Assembly: GCA_944381055.1 (NCBI GenBank)
Contig: CALWJQ010000013.1
Coordinates: 1-64,000, forward strand
Reading direction: 5' to 3'
DNA from: an uncultured Clostridia bacterium
Lineage (GTDB): Bacteria > Bacillota > Clostridia > Oscillospirales > Butyricicoccaceae
Length of the DNA stretch: 64,000 bases
A program made the translations under genes and the position numbers. Below, piece after piece: positions 1-6,558 of the stretch; position 1 is the first letter of the stretch, and every line of letters starts with the position of its first letter. Below the pieces are notes generated by a model. It was not told the DNA's origin, did no database searches, and was given only the letters and a program-made list of their open reading frames with translations.

Positions 1-50
1 AGCGTTGCCAAAACAACCGTCAATGCGAGCACTTTTTTCAAAGTTCTCAT
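1..50 (-). CDS. N-terminus of a secreted protein, cut by the window edge
   Basis: Reading the minus strand from the ATG at 50-48 gives MRTLKKVLALTVVLATL, a basic start followed by a hydrophobic stretch, which is the beginning of a Sec signal peptide. A strong ribosome binding site (AGGAGGAG, about 52-67) precedes it. Similar signal peptides often lead S-layer-homology proteins in high-GC clostridia, and two such proteins occur later in this window, but the mature part lies outside, so the function is unknown. Confidence 0.7.
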   Translation of the reverse strand, partial: MRTLKKVLALTVVLAT

Positions 51-189
51 GGTTTTTCTCCTCCTGTTTTTGTAGTTGGACATTGTCCATTCTCCAAAAA
101 CCGAGTTCTTTCAGCCTTTCCCGCCCCTTTTTTGTCATTATTCGTCATTGCCTGGTCAAGATTCCCCTGCATATCCTGCCAGAAATACA

Positions 190-221
190 AAAACACGGAA
201 AGCCTCGCTTCCCGTGTTTTT
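190..221. terminator. Hairpin with T-runs, probable bidirectional terminator
   Basis: AAACACGG and CCGTGTTT form a stem around a loop of about 14 nt, with A/T runs on both sides. It lies between tRNA-Gln and the secreted-protein gene and could insulate the two minus-strand units. The rest of the 51-293 gap shows nothing else I can name. Confidence 0.5.
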
Positions 222-264
222 ATGCATAAATAGGAATATTTATTTTACTGTTCCGCTTCTAAAA

Positions 265-291
265 ATAAAAAGGCCGCCCACCAGGGCAGCC
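265..291 (-). terminator. Terminator of tRNA-Gln
   Basis: Directly after the tRNA 3' end on the minus strand, GGCTGCCC and GGGCGGCC (one wobble pair, 4-nt loop) form a stem followed by TTTTTATTTTT. A classic intrinsic terminator. Confidence 0.75.
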
Positions 292-293
292 CA

Positions 294-367
294 TGGCTGC
301 GGTGCAAGGATTTGAACCCTGACAAACTGATCCAGAGTCAGTCGTGCTACCATTACACAACACCGCA
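294..367 (-). tRNA. tRNA-Gln (anticodon CTG)
   Basis: The minus strand folds as a complete cloverleaf: acceptor TGCGGTG pairs with CACCGCA, the D arm contains AATGGTAGC, the anticodon stem ACTGA/TCAGT encloses the loop CTCTGGA with anticodon CTG, and the T arm contains GGTTCAAATCC. The CCA tail is encoded. The TGCGGTGT start and the anticodon both agree with glutamine. The gatCAB genes further along suggest that this tRNA may be charged through Glu-tRNA(Gln) transamidation (inference; no glnS is seen here). Confidence 0.96.
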
Positions 368-379
368 ACGTGCTTTATT

Positions 380-408
380 ATTATATCCAGACTGAGACTG
401 ATTGTCAA
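380..408 (-). promoter_or_regulatory. Sigma-A promoter of tRNA-Gln
   Basis: The minus strand carries TTGACA, 17 bases, TATAAT, a perfect consensus, ending about 12 bases before the tRNA 5' end. Confidence 0.85.
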
Positions 409-441
409 GAGCTTTTTTACAAAAAACAGCAAAAAGGATTC

Positions 442-470
442 TTTTCAATCGATTTAAAAGGTATTATAAT
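442..470 (+). promoter_or_regulatory. Probable polA promoter
   Basis: TTTTCA, 17 bases, TATAAT, followed 34 bases later by the polA start. The -35 matches four of six positions. Confidence 0.55.
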
Positions 471-503
471 AAAGTTAAACAATGCCAGACAGGAGGACAG
501 GCC

Positions 504-3131
504 ATGAAACTGATGGCACTTGACGGCAACAGCCTGATTAACCGCGCTTTTTACGGCGTCAAGCCGCTGAACGCGCCCGACGGTATGCCGACCAACGCCA
601 TATACGGCTTTTTAAATATTCTGCTGAAACTGTTGGAGGAAGAATCGCCCGACGCTTTGTGCGTTGCATTTGACATGAAAGGGCCGACCTTCCGGCACGA
701 GCAGTTCGAAGGCTACAAGGCGCAGCGCAAGGGGATGCCCGACGAACTGGCAGTCCAGATGCCGGCGCTCAAGGAAGTGCTCGACGCCATGAATGTCGCA
801 CGGCGCGAATTGCAGGGGTGGGAAGCCGACGATCTGCTCGGCACCATGGCTGCGCAGGCAGATCAGCAGGGGTGGGAAACCGTTATTGTCACCGGCGACC
901 GGGACAGCCTTCAGCTGATCACTGAGCATGTGCGCGTCAAGCTGGTATCGACGCGTATGGGCCAGACGACGACCCGCGAAATGACGCCTGAGAGCTTTTA
1001 TGAAGAGTACGGCTTTGAGCCGCGCCGGCTCATCGATCTCAAAGCGCTGATGGGGGATGCGTCCGACAATATCCCCGGCGTGCCCGGAATCGGTGAAAAG
1101 ACAGCGCTCGATCTGCTGCGCCGCGGCGAAACGCTGCAGCAAATTTACCAGAATATGGACGGCCTCGAACTCAAACAGGGGGTGCGCCGCAAGCTGACCG
1201 AAGGGCGCGGCATGGCTCTGCTGTCTTATGATTTGGCGACCATCCGCTGCGATGCGCCGTTGGATTTTAAACCGCAGGACGCGCTGCTGAAAAAGCCGGA
1301 CGAGCCGCGCCTGTACCAATTGTTTGTACGGCTCGGGTTCCAGAAGCTCATTGATAAGATGGGGCTTTCGGCGCAGGGGGTGCAGAACGCCCGGCGGCCG
1401 GAGTGCCCGGCGGAGATGATTGCGGACGATGCGCAGGCCGATGCGCTACTTGAACGCCTGCGCGGCGGACAGCCCTGCGCCGTATTTGCCGCGCCCGGAA
1501 CGGACGCTGCTGCCGTCGCCTGCAACGGACGGTGCTTTGTCGCACTGCGCGGCGTTCTGTCCGGGTATGACGGCTTTTTGAGCGCCCTTTTTGCGCCTGA
1601 CATTGCCAAGACGGTACACGGCTGGAAGAATCTGTATGCCGGGCTGCTGCGTGAAGGTGTGGACGGGCAGGGAGTCGGGTTTGACACCGAACTGGCCGCT
1701 TATCTGCTCGATCCCAACGCCGGCAGTTATGCGCTCGAACGGCTGGCGCTGTCTGAACTGGGGTACGAGCTGCCGCCGGCGGCCGGGTTTTCGCCAGACG
1801 CGCTGTCGCCGCTCGGCGACCGGCAGGGCGCGGCCGACACGCTGGCCGCCTATGCGGCCGCCGTGCTGGCGCTGGCGGACCGGCAGCGCCCCCGTTTGCA
1901 GGAATGGGGCATGATGCCGCTGCTGCTGGACATCGAGCTGCCGCTTTCCCCCGTGCTGGCACGCATGGAACGCGAGGGCATGGCGCTTGACCGCACGCAG
2001 CTTGCAGACTTTGGGAAGACGCTGACCGCGCGCGTCGGCGAGCTTGAGCGGGAAATCCACGGTTACGCCGGCGAATCCTTTAATATCGGATCGACCAAAC
2101 AGCTGGGGGCTGTTCTGTTTGAAAAGCTGGGGCTGAAAGTGATCAAAAAGACCAAAACCGGCTACTCGACCGATGCCGAAGTGCTGGAAAAACTGCGCGG
2201 CAGCCATCCCATCATCGGCTGCATTCTGGAATACCGCACCCTGACTAAGCTGACGAGCACTTATGTCGACGGGCTTTTAAAGGTCGTGGGGGAAGACGGC
2301 AGGGTGCACACGACCTTTCAGCAGACCGTGACCAACACCGGCCGGCTGAGCTCGGCCGATCCCAATTTGCAGAACATCCCGGTGCGCAGCGAGCTGGGCG
2401 GGCAGGTGCGCAAATGTTTTGTCCCGCGTGAAGGCTGGGTCTATGTAGATGCCGACTATTCACAGATCGAGCTGCGGATCCTGGCCCATGTCGCAAACGA
2501 CGCCCATATGCTGGCCGCTTTTGAAAGCGGCGAAGACATCCATGCCGTCACGGCGTCGCAGGTTTTCGGCGTGCCGCTGAGCGGGGTGACCAGCCTGATG
2601 CGCCGACGGGCCAAGGCGGTCAACTTCGGCATTGTATACGGCATATCGGCGTTTTCGCTGGCCGATGATATCGGCGTCACCCGCGCCGAGGCGCAGCAGT
2701 ATATCGACGCCTACCTGCAAAGCTATTCCGGCGTGCGCGGCTATATGGAAAACATCCGCAAAAAGGCGCATGAAGACGGCTATGTTTCAACGCTGTACGG
2801 CCGCCGCCGGCCGCTGCCCGAGCTGCGGTCGTCCAACTTCAACCTGCGATCGTTCGGCGAGCGCGTGGCGCTCAACATGCCTATCCAGGGGACGGCGGCC
2901 GATATTATGAAGATTGCCATGATCGCCGTCGACGCGCGCCTGCGGCGCGAGGGGCTGCGCGCCCGGCTGGTGCTGCAGGTACACGACGAACTGATGGTCG
3001 AAGCGCCGGCCGAAGAGCGCGAAGAAGTGCAGCGGATTCTGGAAGAGGAAATGGCCGGGGCAGCCAGCCTGCGCGTCCGGCTGCCGGCCGAGGCGACATG
3101 GGGGGACAACTGGTATGACGCCAAGCATTGA
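504..3131 (+). CDS. polA: DNA polymerase I
   Basis: This 875-aa repair and Okazaki-fragment polymerase has the full family architecture. Residues 1 to about 300 are a 5' nuclease (GDRDSL near 130; GDASDNIPGVPGIG near 184). A middle region is degenerate and lacks the Asp-x-Glu of a proofreading 3'-5' exonuclease, as in many Gram-positive Pol I enzymes. The C-terminal polymerase domain has motif A (DADYSQIELR near 649), motif B (RRRAKAVNFGIVYG near 700) and motif C (QVHDE near 824). An in-frame ATG exists upstream at 402, but the ATG at 504 follows CAGGAGGACAGGCC and matches the family N-terminus (MKLMALDGNSLINRAFYG). The downstream rimI overlaps its end by 17 bases, so polA, rimI and tsaD are probably co-transcribed. 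Confidence 0.97.
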   Translation: MKLMALDGNSLINRAFYGVKPLNAPDGMPTNAIYGFLNILLKLLEEESPDALCVAFDMKGPTFRHEQFEGYKAQRKGMPDELAVQMPALKEVLDAMNVARRELQGWEADDLLGTMAAQADQQGWETVIVTGDRDSLQLITEHVRVKLVSTRMGQTTTREMTPESFYEEYGFEPRRLIDLKALMGDASDNIPGVPGIGEKTALDLLRRGETLQQIYQNMDGLELKQGVRRKLTEGRGMALLSYDLATIRCDAPLDFKPQDALLKKPDEPRLYQLFVRLGFQKLIDKMGLSAQGVQNARRPECPAEMIADDAQADALLERLRGGQPCAVFAAPGTDAAAVACNGRCFVALRGVLSGYDGFLSALFAPDIAKTVHGWKNLYAGLLREGVDGQGVGFDTELAAYLLDPNAGSYALERLALSELGYELPPAAGFSPDALSPLGDRQGAADTLAAYAAAVLALADRQRPRLQEWGMMPLLLDIELPLSPVLARMEREGMALDRTQLADFGKTLTARVGELEREIHGYAGESFNIGSTKQLGAVLFEKLGLKVIKKTKTGYSTDAEVLEKLRGSHPIIGCILEYRTLTKLTSTYVDGLLKVVGEDGRVHTTFQQTVTNTGRLSSADPNLQNIPVRSELGGQVRKCFVPREGWVYVDADYSQIELRILAHVANDAHMLAAFESGEDIHAVTASQVFGVPLSGVTSLMRRRAKAVNFGIVYGISAFSLADDIGVTRAEAQQYIDAYLQSYSGVRGYMENIRKKAHEDGYVSTLYGRRRPLPELRSSNFNLRSFGERVALNMPIQGTAADIMKIAMIAVDARLRREGLRARLVLQVHDELMVEAPAEEREEVQRILEEEMAGAASLRVRLPAEATWGDNWYDAKH

Positions 3132-3582
3132 GGCGGCCGTCGTCCCGCTGCAGGAACGGCATGTCCGTGCGGTAGCGCGCATTGAACGCCGTGTGTTTTC
3201 CGACCCCTGGAGCGAATCGCTTGTGCGCGCCGAGCTGGACAACGCGCTGTCACGCTGGTTTGTTTTGGAAAGAGGAGAGGACGTTTTGGGCTATGTGGCC
3301 GTGATGAACATCGCAGGCGAAGTACACGTCACCAACGTCGCCGTCGCGCCGGAATACCGGCGGCGCGGGCTGGCGCGGCGGCTGCTTGGCCGCGCCGTGG
3401 AATATGCCCGTGCGGCCGGCGCGTTCTGCATGACGCTCGAGGTGCGCGAAACCAACGCCCCGGCCATTGCGCTGTACCGATCCTTCGGCTTTGTGCCTGT
3501 CGGCCTGCGGCCGCGCTATTACCACGACCCCGAAGAAAATGCGCTTTTAATGACGCTGCTTTTGAGCGAGGAGGACGCATGA
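3115..3582 (+). CDS. rimI: Ribosomal protein S18-alanine N-acetyltransferase
   Basis: A 155-aa GNAT-fold enzyme expected to transfer acetyl from acetyl-CoA to the N-terminal alanine of ribosomal protein S18. The acetyl-CoA loop RRRGLARRLL lies near residues 82-91, followed by the family signature around LEVRETNAPAIALYRSFGF. The length is normal for RimI. It starts inside the last codons of polA and its stop overlaps the tsaD start as ATGA. Pairing of rimI with tsaD is common in bacteria and supports this name over a generic GNAT. Confidence 0.9.
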   Translation: MTPSIEAAVVPLQERHVRAVARIERRVFSDPWSESLVRAELDNALSRWFVLERGEDVLGYVAVMNIAGEVHVTNVAVAPEYRRRGLARRLLGRAVEYARAAGAFCMTLEVRETNAPAIALYRSFGFVPVGLRPRYYHDPEENALLMTLLLSEEDA

Positions 3583-4604
3583 TCATACTGGCTATTGAAA
3601 GCTCGTGCGACGAGACGGCGGCCGCCGTCAGCCGTGACGGGCGTGAAATACTGTCCGACGTTGTTTATTCCCAGGCCGACATGCACGCGCTGTACGGCGG
3701 CGTCGTGCCCGAAATCGCTTCGCGGCAGCACGCGGAAAAGGTGTCGCTCGTCGCTGAAGAAGCGCTGCGCCGGGCCGGCGTCGGCCGGGCGGATCTGGAC
3801 GCCGTGGCCGCAACCTGCGCGCCGGGGCTCATCGGCGCGCTGCTGGTGGGGGCCAACTTCGCCAAAGCGTGCGCGCTGGCGCTGGACGTGCCTTTTATTC
3901 CGGTGCATCATATCCGCGGCCACATCGCAGCCTGCTATGTCGCCGACCCTGCGCTCGAGCCGCCGTTTACGGCGCTCGTCGCTTCGGGCGGGCATACGGT
4001 AGTGATCGATGTACAGGATTATACGCATATGGAAGTGCTGGGCGCCTCGCGCGACGACGCGGCGGGCGAAGCTTTTGACAAAATCGCCCGCGTGCTGTCG
4101 CTGCCGTACCCCGGCGGCGCGGCTCTGGATCGGCTGGCGCAGGGCGGGGATCCGGACAAATACCGCCTGCCCCGCGCCGGCGTGCATGGCGCGCCCTTTG
4201 ACTTCAGCTTTTCCGGGCTCAAAACGGCGGCTGTCAATCTGCTGCACAACGCGGCGCAGAAAGGGGAATGCGTTGACCGCGCGGCGCTGGCTGCCGGCGT
4301 CTGCCGGGCTGTCGCCGACAGCGTTGTCCCCCGCGTCGTCGAAGCCGCTCTGCACTGCGGACGCAGGACGGTGGCCGCCGCGGGCGGCGTGGCCGCCAAT
4401 TCGGTCCTGCGCGCACAGCTCGAATGCGCGTGCCGGCAAAACGGCCTGTCGCTGTGCCTGCCGCCCCTGCGTCTGTGCGGCGATAACGGATCGATGATCG
4501 CGGCGCAGGCGTATTACGAATACCTGGCCGGCAACATCGGATCCAGCGCTCAGAACTGCTATGCCACCATGCCGGCCAGCGAGAACCTGTCCCGCTGGCT
4601 GTGA
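3579..4604 (+). CDS. tsaD: tRNA N6-adenosine threonylcarbamoyltransferase
   Basis: The 341-aa TsaD (Kae1/Gcp family) installs threonylcarbamoyl on A37 of ANN-decoding tRNAs, working with TsaB, TsaC and TsaE, which are not in this window. The N-terminus MIILAIESSCDETAAAV is the family hallmark, and HHIRGH near residues 110-115 carries the two metal-binding histidines. The ASKH-type nucleotide-binding glycines appear at ASGGH, at the FSGLKT region and at GGVAANS. The start overlaps the rimI stop by 4 bases, so translation is probably coupled. Confidence 0.97.
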   Translation: MIILAIESSCDETAAAVSRDGREILSDVVYSQADMHALYGGVVPEIASRQHAEKVSLVAEEALRRAGVGRADLDAVAATCAPGLIGALLVGANFAKACALALDVPFIPVHHIRGHIAACYVADPALEPPFTALVASGGHTVVIDVQDYTHMEVLGASRDDAAGEAFDKIARVLSLPYPGGAALDRLAQGGDPDKYRLPRAGVHGAPFDFSFSGLKTAAVNLLHNAAQKGECVDRAALAAGVCRAVADSVVPRVVEAALHCGRRTVAAAGGVAANSVLRAQLECACRQNGLSLCLPPLRLCGDNGSMIAAQAYYEYLAGNIGSSAQNCYATMPASENLSRWL

Positions 4605-4767
4605 CGGGGTTTTCCGGTTTTTTCCTACAACCATTTGTAAACAGGTCGTAAAATCACAGATTATGTAAACCAAAAGCCTGTAGAAAACTGTCCCTTTTTT
4701 TCGTTTGCGGCTTTGCCAGTTTTTATCAGATTTTTCGCAAAGCCCTGCGGCAGCAGCTTTGACGGGT

Positions 4768-4797
4768 TGTGGACAAACCTGTGGAAAATGTGGATAA
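4768..4797 (+). promoter_or_regulatory. Cluster of three DnaA-box-like 9-mers
   Basis: TGTGGACAA (4768-4776), TGTGGAAAA (4780-4788) and TGTGGATAA (4789-4797) lie in the same orientation. The third is exactly the complement of the consensus DnaA box TTATCCACA and the other two differ from it by one base. No dnaA, dnaN or AT-rich unwinding element is next to it, so a DnaA-titrating or regulatory cluster is more likely than the origin. DnaA binding itself is inferred. Confidence 0.6.
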
Positions 4798-4874
4798 CTG
4801 TTAGTAGTTTTGGGACGATAAATTTTTTATGTCACTGCCGGCGGCCGCACAGGGCTTTTGGACAAAGCGTTTTT

Positions 4875-4896
4875 GGCGCCCGGACGGCGCTTTTTT
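4875..4896 (+). terminator. Probable terminator of polA-rimI-tsaD
   Basis: A short stem GCGCC/GGCGC with a 5-nt loop is followed by six T residues. It lies 270 bases after tsaD, so it could also end a longer untranslated tail. Confidence 0.5.
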
Positions 4897-4938
4897 GAAG
4901 AACCGGCAGGAAATTCGATGAATATTCATCAAAAGACC

Positions 4939-4967
4939 TTGCAAAAACGCCGCTTATTCTATAAAAT
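4939..4967 (+). promoter_or_regulatory. rex promoter
   Basis: TTGCAA, 17 bases, TAAAAT, with the rex start codon 22 bases downstream. The palindrome GATGAATATTCATC sits just upstream of the -35 and could be an operator. It does not match the usual Rex operator pattern. Confidence 0.6.
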
Positions 4968-4988
4968 AATATGCCGGGAGGGATCGCT

Positions 4989-5606
4989 ATGGAAAAAAAG
5001 ATCTCATCTGCGGTCATCCGCCGAATGCCGCGGTATTACAGACATTTGGATGAACTGCGGCTTGAGGGCGTCGAACGGATTTCGTCTGAGGTACTGGCAG
5101 GGAAGATGGGCCTGACCGCGTCGCAGGTGCGGCAGGATTTTAACTGTTTCGGCGGGTTTGGCCAGCAGGGGTATGGATATAACGTCAAAACGCTGCTCAA
5201 GTCCATTGCGGGCATTTTGCATATTGATAAGGGGCACACGGCGGTTCTGGTCGGCGTCGGCAATCTGGGCCGCGCCCTTTTGCGCAATTTCCATTTTGAC
5301 GTCTGCGGCTTTACCGTCGTCGGGGCCTTTGACCCGTCGCCCGAGCAGATCGGCCGCACAATCGGGAACACGGTCGTCCGCCCGCTGGCTGAACTGGAAG
5401 GGTTTGTGCGCGGCAGCAGGCCTGATATTGCCATCCTGACGCTGCCGGGGCCGGCGGCGCGTGAGACGGCGGCGCAGCTGGTGGAATGGGGCGTGCGCGG
5501 GATCTGGAATTTTACCAACATCGACCTGCACCTGGAACTGAGCCAGATCCCGGTCGAAAACGTCCATTTTTCGGAAAGCCTGATGGTTCTTTCTTACAGG
5601 CTGTAA
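4989..5606 (+). CDS. rex: Redox-sensing transcriptional repressor Rex
   Basis: A 205-aa repressor that senses the NADH/NAD+ ratio and controls fermentation and hydrogenase genes in Gram-positive bacteria. An N-terminal winged helix (ISSEVLAGKMGLTASQVRQD) is followed by a Rossmann domain with VGVGNLGRAL near residues 88-97. FGQQGYGYNV matches the Rex linker. I chose the ATG at 4989 because GGGAGGG lies 6 bases before it and the family starts at this point; an in-frame ATG six codons earlier would place that site inside the gene. The bifurcating hydrogenase operon at 10.4 kb is a plausible target, but no clear Rex box was found in front of it. Confidence 0.95.
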   Translation: MEKKISSAVIRRMPRYYRHLDELRLEGVERISSEVLAGKMGLTASQVRQDFNCFGGFGQQGYGYNVKTLLKSIAGILHIDKGHTAVLVGVGNLGRALLRNFHFDVCGFTVVGAFDPSPEQIGRTIGNTVVRPLAELEGFVRGSRPDIAILTLPGPAARETAAQLVEWGVRGIWNFTNIDLHLELSQIPVENVHFSESLMVLSYRL

Positions 5607-5667
5607 ACAAGCGTCAGAAGTTTGCGAAAATTTAACCGGAAGGTTACTTTTCTTTTCCTTTTTATCG

Positions 5668-5676
5668 TGCTATAAT
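5668..5676 (+). promoter_or_regulatory. Extended -10 promoter before the VanX-like gene
   Basis: TGCTATAAT fits an extended -10 element (TGn-TATAAT). No convincing -35 stands 17 bases upstream. It lies 71 bases before the start codon. Confidence 0.55.
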
Positions 5677-5747
5677 GATAGAAGAAAGAAAAACAGGCGT
5701 CCCGCGCTTTTTGGGCGCCCGGCGCCCGCATAAAAGGAGGAAGCAGT

Positions 5748-6392
5748 ATGAACCTTTCAACAAAAGGCATTCCCAAAAAGGGCCTGCCCGAGGGTTTTGT
5801 TTACATTGATGAACTGATCCCCGACTGCATCATCGACGCGAAATACGCCGGTACAGACAATTTCATGGGCCGTCCGGCCGAGGGCTATCGCCAGCCGCTG
5901 GTTGTGATGACGACCCAGGCGGCCGAAGGCTGTGTCAAAGCGGCCGAAATCCTGCGCAAACAGGGGTATATCATGAAGTTCTACGACGCTTTCCGTCCGC
6001 AGCGCGCGGTGGACGACTTTATCCGCTGGGGCGACGACGTCGAGGATCAGCGCCGCAAGCCGGTTCACTACCCCAACGTGGAAAAGGCCGCCATGTTCGA
6101 CCTGGGCTATATCGCCCGCAAGTCGGGCCACAGCCGCGGCAGTTCGGTGGATCTGACCATCGTCGACATGAAGACCCATCAGGAACTGGACATGGCCAGC
6201 ATTTTTGATTTTATGGACGTCCGTTCCCATCCGGGCGCGCCCGGCCTGACCCCGCAGCAGGAAAAGAACCGTCAGATCCTGGCCGACGCCATGTGTTCGT
6301 GCGGGTTTGTCCCCTACGAGTGTGAGTGGTGGCATTTCAACCTGGCTACCGAACCCTATCCGGACACCTATTTCGACTTCCCCATCGAGTAA
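5748..6392 (+). CDS. D-alanyl-D-alanine dipeptidase (VanX/DdpX-like, M15D)
   Basis: A 214-aa zinc dipeptidase of peptidase family M15D. SGHSRGSSVDL near residues 126-136 supplies the zinc ligands His128 and Asp135, and ECEWWH near 191-196 supplies the catalytic Glu and the third zinc ligand His. The YDAFRPQRAVDDF segment is also typical. Family members cleave D-Ala-D-Ala, either for vancomycin resistance (VanX) or for recycling peptidoglycan dipeptide (DdpX). There is no signal peptide, so it acts in the cytoplasm. No vanH, vanA or vanRS lie nearby, so recycling is more likely than resistance. AAGGAGG precedes the start. Confidence 0.88.
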   Translation: MNLSTKGIPKKGLPEGFVYIDELIPDCIIDAKYAGTDNFMGRPAEGYRQPLVVMTTQAAEGCVKAAEILRKQGYIMKFYDAFRPQRAVDDFIRWGDDVEDQRRKPVHYPNVEKAAMFDLGYIARKSGHSRGSSVDLTIVDMKTHQELDMASIFDFMDVRSHPGAPGLTPQQEKNRQILADAMCSCGFVPYECEWWHFNLATEPYPDTYFDFPIE

Positions 6393-6399
6393 AATTCCG

Positions 6400-6429
6400 G
6401 CGGGCCGGCTTTTTGCCGGCCCGCTTTTT
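6400..6429 (+). terminator. Terminator after the VanX-like gene
   Basis: A perfect 10-bp stem GCGGGCCGGC/GCCGGCCCGC with a 5-nt loop is followed by TTTTT. Confidence 0.9.
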
Positions 6430-6485
6430 CCAGGGCGCGTCCGTCGCGCCTTCCAAAGGCTGTCAATTCCAGCCTCTTTTTTTAT

Positions 6486-6514
6486 TTGCTTTTTAGCGTG
6501 TAAACAGCTATAAT
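6486..6514 (+). promoter_or_regulatory. Promoter of the 770-aa SLH protein gene
   Basis: TTGCTT, 17 bases, TATAAT, 45 bases before the start codon. Confidence 0.75.
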
Positions 6515-6558
6515 TGAAATAAGACCCTGTACAAGCCTGCATCATATGGAGGTGCCTT

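Larger units (their letters stand above)
4605..4988. other. Intergenic region tsaD-rex with DnaA-box triplet
   Basis: This 384-base non-coding gap is less GC-rich than its flanks. It holds three closely spaced DnaA-box-like 9-mers (4768-4797), a short terminator-like hairpin (4875-4896), a perfect 14-base palindrome GATGAATATTCATC (4917-4930) and the rex promoter. Short open frames across it have no ribosome binding site and no recognisable product. Confidence 0.6.

Noticed and set aside
4600..4990. Replication origin at the DnaA-box cluster
   Set aside because: No dnaA, dnaN, rpmH or gyrase genes and no clear AT-rich unwinding element; three boxes alone do not make an origin.
5748..6392. 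Vancomycin resistance cluster
   Set aside because: The VanX-like gene stands alone without vanH, vanA/B or a two-component system, so a peptidoglycan-recycling dipeptidase is the simpler reading.
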